A stretch of 43,569 nucleotides of DNA from an uncultured Actinomycetes bacterium (GTDB lineage Bacteria; Actinomycetota; Actinomycetes; Nanopelagicales; Nanopelagicaceae). Position numbers and translations under genes: made by a program. Positions 1 to 8,526 of the stretch are shown piece by piece. The stretch lies in assembly GCA_903891755.1 (NCBI GenBank), contig CAITFY010000072.1, positions 1-43,569 of the forward strand. The letters run 5' to 3'. A model generated the notes under the pieces. That model did no database searches and was not told where the DNA came from. It worked only from the letters and a program-made list of their open reading frames with translations. Within the stretch, counting starts at the first letter, position 1. The number at the start of each line of letters is the position of its first letter.

Positions 1-125
1 CAATCTATGTTGAAGTTTGTTCTGCTTGCCATCCTATCTACACCGGAAAGCAACGGATCCACGATACCGGCGGCCGCGTAGCAGCCTTCGAAAAGCGTTT
101 AGGTAAGGCAACAGAAACTAAGTAG
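1..125 (+). CDS. rpmE: 50S ribosomal protein L31, C-terminal part
   Basis: The reading frame is open at the left edge and ends at TAG 123-125. The visible 40 residues read IYVEVCSACHPIYTGKQ, then RIHDTGGRVAAFEKRLG, which is the conserved C-terminal half of bacterial L31, a small protein of the large ribosomal subunit. The CSACHP stretch holds two of the cysteines found in the zinc-binding form. The N-terminus lies outside the window. The position directly before prfA matches the usual actinobacterial order rho-rpmE-prfA-prmC. Confidence 0.93.
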   Translation, partial: IYVEVCSACHPIYTGKQRIHDTGGRVAAFEKRLGKATETK

Positions 126-134
126 CTTTTTTCT

Positions 135-180
135 AGAGACCGCTGCTCATCCTTCTTGGATGGGCGCGGTCTCTTTTATT
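135..180 (+). terminator. Rho-independent terminator after rpmE
   Basis: AGAGACCGC (135-143) pairs with GCGGTCTCT, and inside it GCTCATCC pairs with GGATGGGC around a TTCT loop. The stem is followed by TTTTATTTT. This is the only textbook terminator I found. It separates rpmE from prfA. Confidence 0.9.
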
Positions 181-214
181 TTGTTAAGGCCAAAGTTTTA
201 AGAGAGGAGATCTG

Positions 215-1306
215 ATGAGCCAGGCACACGACAAGTTTGGAAATGTCCACGAGTTACTCGATGAGTACGTCGAACTCGAAAAAGAGCTTGCAGATCCCTC
301 TATCCATAGCGATCAAGGGAAGGCCCGTCGGCTAGGAAAGCGCTACGCAGAGCTTGGCCCGGTAATCGCGGGATACCGTTCTTGGAAGAGCGCCACTGAA
401 GATTTAGCCGCAGGTCGTGAGATGGCCGCTGAGGATCCAGATTTCGCCGCCGAAATTCCAGCGTTAGAGGCCGCACTCGAAGAGAGTGAATTGAAGCTTG
501 AAGAACTCCTCTTGCCACGTGACCCTAACGATGACCGCGATGTCATTATGGAAATTAAAGCGGGCGTGGGTGGAGATGAGTCAGCTCTCTTTGCAGGTGA
601 CTTGCTTCGTATGTATCAGAGATATGCGGAGCGCCAAGGTTGGAAAACAGAAATTATTGATGCCACCGACTCTGAAATGGGTGGCTATAAAGATGTATCG
701 ATGGCTATTAAATCTAGAGGAACTGGCGAACCGGGTAAGACCCCTTACGCGAAGCTGAAATTTGAAGGTGGAGTTCACCGCGTACAGCGCGTTCCAGAAA
801 CTGAATCTCAGGGGCGCATTCATACCTCGGCTGCCGGAGTTTTGATCTTGGCTGAAGCCGATGAAGTTGATGTGGAGATTCGTCAGCAAGATTTACGTAT
901 CGACGTTTACCGCTCCTCTGGCCCGGGCGGACAATCGGTTAACACAACCGACTCCGCAGTTCGCATCACCCACATTCCAACGGGAATCGTTGTCTCCTGT
1001 CAGAACGAGAAATCCCAATTACAGAATAAAGAGTCCGCGCTTCGTATCTTGCGCGCCAGAATGTTGGCTGCAGCTCAAGAGGAAGCTGATCGGATTGCCT
1101 CCATCGAGCGAAATGCTCAAGTCCGTTCCGTAGATCGCTCAGAGCGAATCAGAACGTACAACTTTCCAGAGAATCGCCTTAGCGATCACCGCGTTAATTT
1201 CAAGGCGAATAATCTCGATGCCGTTCTCAATGGAGAACTCGAAGATGTTATCGCCTCGCTATTGGAAGCAGATAAGGCGACCAAACTCGCATCCGGAGAT
1301 CATTAA
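215..1306 (+). CDS. prfA: Peptide chain release factor 1 (RF1)
   Basis: This 363-residue protein recognises UAA and UAG stop codons in the ribosomal A site and triggers peptide release. Length and sequence fit class I release factors over the whole span. The catalytic GGQ loop is seen in SSGPGGQSVNTTDSAVR near residue 240, and the PxT stop-codon recognition tripeptide is PET in VQRVPETESQGRIHTSA near residue 195; PxT rather than SPF marks RF1 rather than RF2. The ATG follows a strong AGAGAGGAGA ribosome-binding site (201-210). The downstream gene prmC encodes the enzyme that methylates the GGQ glutamine, so substrate and modifying enzyme form an operon with a 6-nt gap. Confidence 0.98.
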   Translation: MSQAHDKFGNVHELLDEYVELEKELADPSIHSDQGKARRLGKRYAELGPVIAGYRSWKSATEDLAAGREMAAEDPDFAAEIPALEAALEESELKLEELLLPRDPNDDRDVIMEIKAGVGGDESALFAGDLLRMYQRYAERQGWKTEIIDATDSEMGGYKDVSMAIKSRGTGEPGKTPYAKLKFEGGVHRVQRVPETESQGRIHTSAAGVLILAEADEVDVEIRQQDLRIDVYRSSGPGGQSVNTTDSAVRITHIPTGIVVSCQNEKSQLQNKESALRILRARMLAAAQEEADRIASIERNAQVRSVDRSERIRTYNFPENRLSDHRVNFKANNLDAVLNGELEDVIASLLEADKATKLASGDH

Positions 1307-1312
1307 GCGCTA

Positions 1313-2149
1313 ATGGGTAAGGATCTACTCCGCCAAACGCGGGATTACTTTAAGGCTCAAGGTATTCCGGAAATTGATGCCTCTTTACTGTTGGAGCATT
1401 TACTCCAATGCAGTCGGAGTGAAGTTCAGCTTAAGTTGCTTCGAATGAGTGATGAAGAGGTCGATACGCTCGATCGGGAACTTCGTCGTTTAGTTCTTCG
1501 CCGCCAGAATGGTGAACCAGTCCAATACATCACCGGCAACGCTCCATTTAGATATTTGGAGTATCAGGTCGGCCCTGGTGTTTTAATCCCTCGCCCTGAG
1601 ACTGAATCGCTCGTCTCTTTGGTTCTAGAGGAAGTTGATAAATCAGGCAGCCAACCACAAACTCTTATTGATCTTGGGTCGGGAAGTGGATGCATTGCCA
1701 TCTCTTTAGCGAGTGAGCGCAAAAACCTCGCTGTAACCGCAGTCGAGAATTCAAAAGATGCCTTTGCCTGGCTGGAGAAGAACATTGCGACCTTGGCCCC
1801 GCAGGTGCGTGTGGTTCTTGAAAGTGCTGAGAGCGCCTGTAAGGGTGAAACCTTTGATTATGTGGTGGCGAACCCTCCATATATCCCTGTGGGCCAGGTG
1901 CTACCCGCAGAAGTTCGCAAGGAGCCGGAATCCGCCCTATTTGGGGGAGATAAGGCGGGAATTGCTATCCCGACTGCATTCTTAACGGCTGCAACGAGAT
2001 TGCTTAAAACTGGTGGATTTCTCGCGCTGGAACATCATGAAACCCAAGGAACTTTGATTGCTGATTTGTTAGCTGCAAAATATACCGACATCAACACCAT
2101 CAAAGACTTAACGGGAAGAGTGCGATTTACAACTGCAAGAAAATCTTAA
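1313..2149 (+). CDS. prmC: Release factor glutamine methyltransferase
   Basis: This 278-residue SAM-dependent enzyme N5-methylates the glutamine of the GGQ motif in RF1 and RF2. An N-terminal helical substrate domain (about residues 1-75) precedes the methyltransferase fold: SAM-binding LIDLGSGSGCIAISLA near residue 120 and the catalytic NPPY motif in YVVANPPYIP near residue 187. It lies 6 nt after prfA and has no clear ribosome-binding site of its own, so translation is probably coupled. The stop overlaps that of the convergent cfa gene (shared TTAA, 2146-2149). In many actinobacteria a Sua5/YwlC gene follows; here the cluster ends. Confidence 0.97.
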   Translation: MGKDLLRQTRDYFKAQGIPEIDASLLLEHLLQCSRSEVQLKLLRMSDEEVDTLDRELRRLVLRRQNGEPVQYITGNAPFRYLEYQVGPGVLIPRPETESLVSLVLEEVDKSGSQPQTLIDLGSGSGCIAISLASERKNLAVTAVENSKDAFAWLEKNIATLAPQVRVVLESAESACKGETFDYVVANPPYIPVGQVLPAEVRKEPESALFGGDKAGIAIPTAFLTAATRLLKTGGFLALEHHETQGTLIADLLAAKYTDINTIKDLTGRVRFTTARKS

Positions 2150-3255
2150 CGCGCAGTTACATACGTTGGTCTCTGGCCAACTCTTTGAAACACGCACTGA
2201 ATAAGTTGCAGATCTCCCGCTCTAAATCCCGCTGCTGATGAGAACAAGTAGTAATCCCACATGCGACGAAAACGTTCATCATATTGAGGTATTTCACTCC
2301 ACGTGGAAGAAATATTCTTCTGCCACTCCAAGAGCGTTCGATCGTAATCGGGTCCAAAGTTATGGACATCTTCAATGATGAAAGTGTTCTCCACCGCAGA
2401 TGCGATTTGCGCTAGAGATGGAAGTACACCTCCGGGAAATATATATCGATCGAAGAATGGGTCCGTAACCTGCTTCGTTACATTAGAAGCGATGGTGTGA
2501 TGCAGCATCCGACCATCTTTTGTTAATAGCTCATCGCACTTTCCAAAGAAAGTTTTATAGTTCTTGGGACCTACATGCTCCATCATTCCAATCGAAACGA
2601 TGCGGTCGAATTCACCTTTTACATCTCGATAATCTTGTTGGAGAAAGGTGATGCCTAACCCTTCTGAACGCTCCCGAGCCAAATTAATCTGGTTGTCCGC
2701 AGGTGAGATTCCAACGGCTTCGACGCCGTAATTTCGAACGGCGTAGCGCAAGAACCCACCCCATCCGCTTCCAATGTCGAGTAAACGCATACCTGGCTGG
2801 AGTTCTAACTTGCGACAGATAAGGTCAAATTTAGCGAGCTGCGCTTCACCCAGCGTCTTCGCTTCTTTCCAGTAGGCGCAGGAGTAGACCATCTCTTCAT
2901 CGAGCATCCGCGAGTAGAGATCATTTCCGATGTTGTAGTGGTGTTTCGCATTCTCTGCGGCGCGGTGCTTGGTCTGATTATTTCGAAGGTATGAGCGGGT
3001 CACATGTAGAGCCAAGGCGGGACTTGGCTTAAGGAGTGAGAGCACATTGATGGAGAGCAACTTAGTTAGCGCTACATCGAGTGCGTCGCAATCCCACCAA
3101 CCATCCATATAGCTCTCCGCAAAGCCCAACTGCTTCTGGGAAATTACACGATCCCATATCTTCTCGTTATGGACTCTGATGCTCCACGGTTCATCGCTAT
3201 TGAGTGGAATCCCTGCCGCACTCAAGATCTCTAGAGCGATATCCCGGCTAGACAT
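2146..3255 (-). CDS. cfa: Cyclopropane-fatty-acyl-phospholipid synthase
   Basis: The 369-residue product resembles the Cfa family along its whole length, including its short N-terminal domain (SYMDGWWDCDALDV) as in the Escherichia coli enzyme. Cfa transfers a methylene group from S-adenosylmethionine to cis double bonds of membrane phospholipid acyl chains, making membranes less fluid and more acid- or oxidant-resistant. Visible motifs are HYNIGNDLYSRMLDEEMVYS, the SAM-binding LLDIGSGWGGFLRYA near residue 158, QDYRDV, and GMMEHVGPKNY, plus the C-terminal FRAGDLQLIQCVF. The gene is monocistronic and convergent with prmC. Resemblance to proteobacterial Cfa, recalled without alignment, could mean transfer. 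Start chosen at ATG 3255; alternatives were not needed. Confidence 0.95.
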   Translation of the reverse strand: MSSRDIALEILSAAGIPLNSDEPWSIRVHNEKIWDRVISQKQLGFAESYMDGWWDCDALDVALTKLLSINVLSLLKPSPALALHVTRSYLRNNQTKHRAAENAKHHYNIGNDLYSRMLDEEMVYSCAYWKEAKTLGEAQLAKFDLICRKLELQPGMRLLDIGSGWGGFLRYAVRNYGVEAVGISPADNQINLARERSEGLGITFLQQDYRDVKGEFDRIVSIGMMEHVGPKNYKTFFGKCDELLTKDGRMLHHTIASNVTKQVTDPFFDRYIFPGGVLPSLAQIASAVENTFIIEDVHNFGPDYDRTLLEWQKNISSTWSEIPQYDERFRRMWDYYLFSSAAGFRAGDLQLIQCVFQRVGQRPTYVTAR

Positions 3256-3290
3256 GAGAGAAGTTTCCTACGAAAACTTTCACCCTTCAA

Positions 3291-3303
3291 GGATTAATAA
3301 TCC
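3291..3303. promoter_or_regulatory. GGATTA-A-TAATCC palindrome between divergent genes
   Basis: A perfect 6-1-6 dyad lies in the 64-bp gap between the cfa start (3255) and the next start (3320). It is placed where a regulator could act on either promoter. Function is inference only. Confidence 0.3.
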
Positions 3304-3307
3304 AAGG

Positions 3308-3313
3308 TAGCGT
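3308..3313 (+). promoter_or_regulatory. -10 box TAGCGT of a leaderless transcript
   Basis: TAGCGT is followed by six bases and then the ATG at 3320, the spacing seen for leaderless genes in this window. No good -35 is visible. Confidence 0.4.
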
Positions 3314-3319
3314 TCTCGC

Positions 3320-3640
3320 ATGCTTGGTGGGGTGGATAACGGGTTATTTTTTAAAAGCTTCGCCGGGTTTGCGGTCATCCTCGTCTTTATCGTTATTCTG
3401 CGTTGGACATTTAGTCGAGGCCACTCGCTTATTCCGAGCCCCAGTAAACGAGGCAAAGTTGATCAATATGGATTACTGCGCCCTGTCGCCTCTCCAACAA
3501 ATTTCATTGAAGGGGAGATGCTTCGCCAAAAATTATTAGCAGTTGGAATAAAGGCAAACCTAACTCAAACCCTAGAGGGACCGCGCTTGATGGTTTTCGA
3601 GAGAGATTTAAAGACCGCTCGAGCGATACTGGATTCATGA
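3320..3640 (+). CDS. Small membrane-anchored protein, DUF2007-like tail
   Basis: This 106-residue protein has one N-terminal membrane helix (about residues 9-28, SFAGFAVILVFIVILRW), a basic linker, and a soluble C-terminal domain of about 60 residues (GLLRPVASPTNFIEGEMLR to KTARAILDS). The latter has the look of DUF2007-type domains, which fold as a small alpha-beta unit with a helix after a phrase such as 'EGEMLRQKL'; this is a weak resemblance. The gene probably begins a leaderless transcript. The following EamA gene starts 12 nt after the stop, so co-transcription is possible, although that gene also has its own -10-like box. Function unknown. Confidence 0.7.
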   Translation: MLGGVDNGLFFKSFAGFAVILVFIVILRWTFSRGHSLIPSPSKRGKVDQYGLLRPVASPTNFIEGEMLRQKLLAVGIKANLTQTLEGPRLMVFERDLKTARAILDS

Positions 3641-3652
3641 TTTAATGGCGCA

Positions 3653-4552
3653 ATGCCTCAAGGACGTAGCACAAAGTGGTTGCCGGGTTTTATAGCACTT
3701 GGAATTACTTGGGGCGCATCTTTTCTCTTTATTAAGTGGGGACTCTTATCCCTCAACTCCATCGGCGTCGCATTTATGCGCGGGGCAATCGGGGGAGTAA
3801 CGCTCCTTATTTACTGCCTCGCTACCAAAACAAAACTTCCGAACAAGGTGCGGGAGTGGGGTCATATCGCTGTCGTTGCAATGTTGCTCAACGCAATCCC
3901 GGGCTATCTCTTCGCACTGGGTGAAACCCATGTATCGAGTGTGATGGCAGGGTTGCTCAATGCGACCACTCCACTGATGACGGTGCTGGTAATTTCGGTC
4001 GGATTTCGCGAGCAGAAGATTGATCGCAATCAGGGGCTCGGGGTCTTTATTGGTTTCTTTGGAATCATCTTGGTCACAGGTGCCTTCTCTGGACTCAGTT
4101 CAAATTCGTGGCGCGGAGTTCTTGAGTTGCTTGGTGCAACTCTGTGCTACGGAATCTCCTTCCCTTACTCCAAGCGCTACGTAAATGTCTTGGATTACTC
4201 ACCTCGTTCATTAGCTGCTACTCAAGTATCAATTAGTGCGCTCTTGTTGGCGCCATTCGCCTTGATTCACGGCATAACTCACGCGCCATGGAGCGCGAAA
4301 TCCATCTGGGGAATCTTGGTTTTAGGCGCTCTCGGTACGGGATTTGCCTACATCTGGAACTTCCGAAATGTTCGTTTGGCGGGAAGCCTGATTGCAAGCA
4401 CCGTCACATTTATTACCCCAGTGGTAGCGACAATTCTTGGAATTTGGTTACTCCACGAGAGCTTCAAATTCACCCAAGTTATCGGGGGAGTCTGCGTGCT
4501 GCTCTCCGGCGCGTTAGTTCAGAAGCGAATCAAACTGTTACGGATTTCTTAA
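3653..4552 (+). CDS. EamA-family (DMT superfamily) transporter
   Basis: A 299-residue polytopic protein with about ten predicted membrane helices arranged as two EamA repeats. The first begins at GFIALGITWGASFLFIKWG and the second near LLGATLCYGISFPYSKRY. Members export amino acids, nucleosides or other metabolites; the substrate cannot be told from sequence. ATG 3653 lies exactly six bases after TTTAAT (3641-3646), so a leaderless transcript is plausible in addition to read-through from the preceding small gene. Its last 23 bp overlap the 3' end of the convergent permease gene. Confidence 0.92.
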   Translation: MPQGRSTKWLPGFIALGITWGASFLFIKWGLLSLNSIGVAFMRGAIGGVTLLIYCLATKTKLPNKVREWGHIAVVAMLLNAIPGYLFALGETHVSSVMAGLLNATTPLMTVLVISVGFREQKIDRNQGLGVFIGFFGIILVTGAFSGLSSNSWRGVLELLGATLCYGISFPYSKRYVNVLDYSPRSLAATQVSISALLLAPFALIHGITHAPWSAKSIWGILVLGALGTGFAYIWNFRNVRLAGSLIASTVTFITPVVATILGIWLLHESFKFTQVIGGVCVLLSGALVQKRIKLLRIS

Positions 4553-5702
4553 AACTCTCCATACATCCTGGTGCGCAGAAGTAATACGTAACGCCATCGT
4601 GCTCAAAGACAGCTGCAGCGGTGGCTTTTTCGACCTGCATGCCACAGATTGGATCTTTTGCGTAAGGACTATCTTCACCCTTATTCCTGGTGAGGTACAA
4701 GCCAATGATGGCAATTGAAAGTAGCAATGCGATCAGATTCATCCAACTCGTGAAGTTGTTTCCGATTCGTGAGGCATGAGCGACGAGTGCGTGGTGCTTA
4801 GGGAGTGCACCTAAGAGATCGAATATCTTCTCAGTGAGAAATCCGCTAAGACTCATGGTGAACCAGAAAACCGCTACCAGCTTGAGAGATAACTTCGTTC
4901 CGTAGAACTTCTTATAGATAAGTACTAATGGAAGAGCAACTAGGTCAGCAAAGATGAAGGAGATTGTTCCTCCGAAAGAAATTCCAGAATTCCAAAGTGC
5001 TGCCCCGAGTGGAACATTTCCCACCGAACATACAAAGCTAATAAAGGCGATGAAGGGGCCGAGAATTACATTCTCAAGTGTTGATAGCACTCCATGGCCG
5101 GATAGAAATAGGTGATGCCACCAAGAGATTGGAATTAAGGTATCTGCGAGTCCCGCTACCAGAAATCCCACAACTAATTCGGTGCGGACCATCGTGAGAT
5201 CGCCGATTGTGAATCCTGCTGCGTCATGCCATGTTGACTTCACTTCTGGCTTTGAATCGTCGGCCATTGCAAGCAGGCGAATGCGACGAGGAATCTTTAA
5301 TTTCGGAAGGATGAGAGTCAGGAGCGCAATCATGATAAAGCCACCGATAAATTCGGCGAGAGCAAATTGCCAACCTAGCAAGGTCCACATCACCAGGCCT
5401 AGTTCAAAAACCAAATTGGTACTGGCAAACATAAATATGATCGCCGTTGTGAAATCAGCACCCTTCTCCACCAAACTCTTTGAGATGGCGCTTGCGGCAT
5501 AAGAACAACTTGAACTGATGGCACCCAGGAAAGATGCTTTGATGATTGTCTTTGGTTTGTGATTGCCAAGAGAGGCGAGTGCTTTCTCTCGCGAGGTAAA
5601 AGCTTGAATCGCTCCAGAGATGGCGAAACCAATTACCAAAGCCCAGAAGGTGTCAAAGAACATCCACCAGCTATCTTGCAGACCAGCGCCAATCTTGCTC
5701 AT
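4530..5702 (-). CDS. ArsP/YraQ-type permease fused to a YHS domain
   Basis: The 390-residue product has about eight membrane helices of the DUF318/ArsP_1 permease family. The signature SSSCSYAASAISKSL is followed by TTAIIFMFASTNLVFELG, with a second half containing CSVGNVPLGAALWNSG. Characterised ArsP proteins export organoarsenicals; most YraQ-like members have no known substrate. The last 45 residues form a YHS domain: DPICGMQVEK, then YYFCAPGCMESF, with three cysteines suited to binding soft metals such as copper. The fusion suggests delivery or sensing of a metal or metalloid on the cytoplasmic side. AATACT lies six bases upstream of the ATG, a weak leaderless -10. Transported ion unknown. 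Confidence 0.88.
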   Translation of the reverse strand: MSKIGAGLQDSWWMFFDTFWALVIGFAISGAIQAFTSREKALASLGNHKPKTIIKASFLGAISSSCSYAASAISKSLVEKGADFTTAIIFMFASTNLVFELGLVMWTLLGWQFALAEFIGGFIMIALLTLILPKLKIPRRIRLLAMADDSKPEVKSTWHDAAGFTIGDLTMVRTELVVGFLVAGLADTLIPISWWHHLFLSGHGVLSTLENVILGPFIAFISFVCSVGNVPLGAALWNSGISFGGTISFIFADLVALPLVLIYKKFYGTKLSLKLVAVFWFTMSLSGFLTEKIFDLLGALPKHHALVAHASRIGNNFTSWMNLIALLLSIAIIGLYLTRNKGEDSPYAKDPICGMQVEKATAAAVFEHDGVTYYFCAPGCMESFKKSVTV

Positions 5703-5774
5703 AGGCTCAGTATTCCACTTTGATTTCTGAGGGGTAGCCCGAGTCGGGGACGCCTACATCACAGTTGAGAGTCG

Positions 5775-5780
5775 TAAGAT
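5775..5780 (+). promoter_or_regulatory. -10 box TAAGAT of the ABC/SulP operon
   Basis: TAAGAT ends seven bases before ATG 5788, which places the transcription start at or next to the start codon. This supports 5788 rather than the in-frame ATG at 5779, which would overlap the promoter. No convincing -35 is visible. Confidence 0.5.
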
Positions 5781-5787
5781 GTGGAGC

Positions 5788-6495
5788 ATGTCCTTGGCTA
5801 TTAGTTGCTCGCAACTAAATGTGGTTCGAGGCAAGAACCATATTCTTCATGCTCTCAATCTGGAAGTTCCACGCGGTGAAATCATGGGTCTATTAGGGCC
5901 AAGTGGCAGCGGGAAGACGACCCTTATGAGGGCCATTGTCGGCTTGCAGAAGATTCAAAGTGGTGCGATTGAAGTGCTCGGTCAACCCGCGGCCTCTAAA
6001 CCGCTTCGAGAGGTCATCGGTTATTCGACACAGAGCGCCAGCGTCTACTCCGATCTAACATGCATCGAAAATATTCGATATTTCTCTGCGCTCTACGCTC
6101 ATAACGAGAAGAGTCCGGAAGAAATCCTTGAAGAGGTAGATCTGACGAGAAATTCACATCAAATGGCAGATTCACTCTCTGGCGGTGAACGTGCGCGATT
6201 GGCTTTAGCAACGACGCTGGTAGGTAGCCCTGAACTGTTGGTTCTCGATGAGCCGACCGTTGGGTTAGATCCTGTGCTTCGAGTTCAACTCTGGAAGCTC
6301 TTTTATGAACTAGCTGCACAAGGAAAAACATTGCTCGTTAGTAGCCATGTTATGGATGAAGCCGATAGTTGCAACTCTCTCGTTCTCTTACGAAATGGAA
6401 AGACGCTAGCTCAGGGAACACCCGCAGAGCTTAGAGAGCGCACGCAGAAGCAGAGGATGGATGAAGTATTCATTGCATTGATTGGTGGAGAATGA
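5788..6495 (+). CDS. ABC exporter ATP-binding subunit
   Basis: This 235-residue protein (from ATG 5788) is a complete ABC nucleotide-binding domain. It shows Walker A GLLGPSGSGKTTLMRA, a Q-loop in YSTQSASVYSDLT, the signature SLSGGERARLALATTLV, Walker B LLVLDEPTVGLDP, and the switch histidine in LLVSSHVMDEA. The family is the CcmA/DrrA-type exporter ATPase that pairs with ABC-2 permeases. The permease gene follows with an ATGA overlap, so the two subunits are coupled. Substrates of such pairs include drugs and lipids; nothing here specifies which. The in-frame ATG 5779 is a less likely start because of the promoter spacing. Confidence 0.95.
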   Translation: MSLAISCSQLNVVRGKNHILHALNLEVPRGEIMGLLGPSGSGKTTLMRAIVGLQKIQSGAIEVLGQPAASKPLREVIGYSTQSASVYSDLTCIENIRYFSALYAHNEKSPEEILEEVDLTRNSHQMADSLSGGERARLALATTLVGSPELLVLDEPTVGLDPVLRVQLWKLFYELAAQGKTLLVSSHVMDEADSCNSLVLLRNGKTLAQGTPAELRERTQKQRMDEVFIALIGGE

Positions 6496-7220
6496 AAATT
6501 TCAAGGCTATTCGCGATGACAAAGCGGGTTCTCCAACAACTTGGACACGATCCACGAACCTTGGCCCTGCTTTTTATTTCTCCCGCCTTACTGATGACGA
6601 TTCTTAAATATGTTTACTGGAGTAATTCAGATTTATTCCAACGAGTTGCGGGATCGATGCTTGGGGTATTCCCAATGCTTGTCATGTTCCTGATTACCTC
6701 CGTCGCCACTTTAAGAGAGCGCACGAGCGGAACTTTGGAGAGGTTGATGATCTCTCCACTAGGTAAAGCTGAATTTATTGCTGGCTACGCCATTGCTTTC
6801 GGCATTGCAAGTCTCATCCAAGCGACCGCGGTCTCAACATATGCCATTTGGGTCCTAGGGCTAAAGATTGCAGGTTCTCAATTTGTGCTGATTTATACCG
6901 CGATATTAGATGCCCTCATTGGTTTAGCAATTGGTTTGGCGGTGAGTACTTTTGCCAAGACAGAGTTTCAAGCAATTCAATTTATGCCAGCAATTTTACT
7001 GCCTCAGCTTTTGCTAAGTGGTCTGCTGGTTCCCCGTGAAGCGATGCCTCGCTTATTGACCGATATTTCAAATTACCTCCCACTCTCATATGCGATTGAT
7101 GCGACCAAGAAAGTGATTTCAAATCAAGGTTCGATCGTTAACGACTCGTGGATCATTGCTCTCTTCCTAGTACTTTTACTTACTGCAGGTTCGCTCACTC
7201 TTAAGAGACAGACAAAGTAG
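6492..7220 (+). CDS. ABC-2 type permease subunit
   Basis: The 242-residue membrane protein has six predicted helices and the ABC-2 pattern: N-terminal cytosolic segment, TLRERTSGTLERLMISPL near residue 77 (a conserved phrase of DrrB/YhhJ-type exporters), and PQLLLSGLLVPREAMP before the last helices. It forms the membrane channel of a half-size exporter with the ATPase encoded immediately upstream (4-bp overlap). Four bases separate its stop from the SulP start, so the operon probably continues. Confidence 0.93.
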   Translation: MKISRLFAMTKRVLQQLGHDPRTLALLFISPALLMTILKYVYWSNSDLFQRVAGSMLGVFPMLVMFLITSVATLRERTSGTLERLMISPLGKAEFIAGYAIAFGIASLIQATAVSTYAIWVLGLKIAGSQFVLIYTAILDALIGLAIGLAVSTFAKTEFQAIQFMPAILLPQLLLSGLLVPREAMPRLLTDISNYLPLSYAIDATKKVISNQGSIVNDSWIIALFLVLLLTAGSLTLKRQTK

Positions 7221-7224
7221 GCGT

Positions 7225-8523
7225 ATGAGTTACTTAAGCGAATTACTCCCAAGTCGCCAGGATTACTCACAGGCGAAGAGCGTTTGGCGCCATGATGTGA
7301 TGGCGGGTGTGACAGTTGGCATCGTCGCTTTGCCACTTGCGTTGGCCTTTGGCATCACCACGGGGGCAGGGGCTAGGGCTGGACTCATTACTGCTATTTA
7401 CGCTGGCTTGATCGCGGCTGTGTTCGGCGGCTCTAACTACCAAGTAAGCGGACCAACTGGCGCAATGACTGTCGTGCTTGTTCCGATTGTTATCAAGTAT
7501 GGAGTGGGCTCTTTGGCTCCATTAGGACTGCTGGCTGGCGCCATAGTTGTGGCGATGGGGTTCACGCATCTCGGAGGGTTGATTAAACGCGTTCCGTGGC
7601 CGGTCATGGAGGGTTTTACTCTCGGAATTGCCCTTGTTATTGCGATGCAACAGCTTCCCTCAGTTCTCTCTGCAAAGAGTGTGAGCGGACCAAATACTCT
7701 CGTCACAGCGTGGCGAACAATTCGAGCGGCCATCAACGCAGGGCTTCATTGGAGTTCGTTGGTATTAATGGCGCTGACACTGGTTGTTAAGTTTGGTTAT
7801 CCGAAGTTATCGCATCGTCTTCGCATCAAAATTCATATTCCTGCCAGCTTTATTGCAATTGTTGTCGCAACGTTTGTCGTACAAATCTTTTCAATCAAGG
7901 TTCCGCAAATAGGGAATCTTCCTCGATCGCTCTTCGCTCATGTTTCATTGACCGCGAGTCATATTGGTTTCTCGGCGTTGCTCATCGGGGCAATCCAGAT
8001 TGCTTTGCTGGCTGCGATTGAATCTCTCCTCTCTGCTCGCGTCGCAGATCAAATGGTTCACATTCACGAGTCAGCTTTGAGTTATAAACCGAATCGAGAA
8101 CTTGTGGGTCAAGGACTTGCAACGATGGTCTCTTCAATGGTTGGCGGAATGCCAGCTACTGGGGCAATTGCTCGAACGAGTGTGAACATCAGATCTAAGG
8201 CGCAGAGTCGAATCTCATCCATCACCCATGCCTTGTTCCTGGTGCTTGTGGTGCTAGTGCTGAACCCCGTGATAGCGCACGTTCCAATCGCCGCACTTGG
8301 CGCTGTTTTGATTGGAACCTCCTACCGCATCGCAAGTCCAGCAAACCTTAAGGAACTTCTTAGAACAACCAAGTTAGATTCTGCGACCCTTCTCGTCACA
8401 GCAGCGATGGTCGTCGTTATTGGATTGATTTGGGCGATAGCACTCGCTACAGCAGGTTATATTTTTGCGACAATTGTGATTGCCCGGCGCCAGAAGAAGG
8501 CCGCGGCGAAAGGAAGCAAGTAA
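7225..8523 (+). CDS. SulP-family anion transporter without STAS domain
   Basis: This 432-residue protein matches the transmembrane part of SulP/SLC26 transporters, which carry sulfate, bicarbonate or other anions, often with Na+ or H+. Evidence includes the N-terminal DVMAGVTVGIVALPLALAFG, the AVFGGSNYQVSGPTGAMTVV motif (about residue 70), and GQGLATMVSSMVGGMPATGA near residue 293. About 14 membrane helices are expected by family. Most relatives end in a cytosolic STAS domain of about 100 residues; here the protein stops after the last helix with a basic tail ending KKAAAKGSK. The start is 4 nt after the ABC permease stop, so it is probably in the same operon. Substrate unknown; the short form occurs in several bacterial lineages. 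Confidence 0.93.
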   Translation: MSYLSELLPSRQDYSQAKSVWRHDVMAGVTVGIVALPLALAFGITTGAGARAGLITAIYAGLIAAVFGGSNYQVSGPTGAMTVVLVPIVIKYGVGSLAPLGLLAGAIVVAMGFTHLGGLIKRVPWPVMEGFTLGIALVIAMQQLPSVLSAKSVSGPNTLVTAWRTIRAAINAGLHWSSLVLMALTLVVKFGYPKLSHRLRIKIHIPASFIAIVVATFVVQIFSIKVPQIGNLPRSLFAHVSLTASHIGFSALLIGAIQIALLAAIESLLSARVADQMVHIHESALSYKPNRELVGQGLATMVSSMVGGMPATGAIARTSVNIRSKAQSRISSITHALFLVLVVLVLNPVIAHVPIAALGAVLIGTSYRIASPANLKELLRTTKLDSATLLVTAAMVVVIGLIWAIALATAGYIFATIVIARRQKKAAAKGSK

Positions 8524-8526
8524 GAA

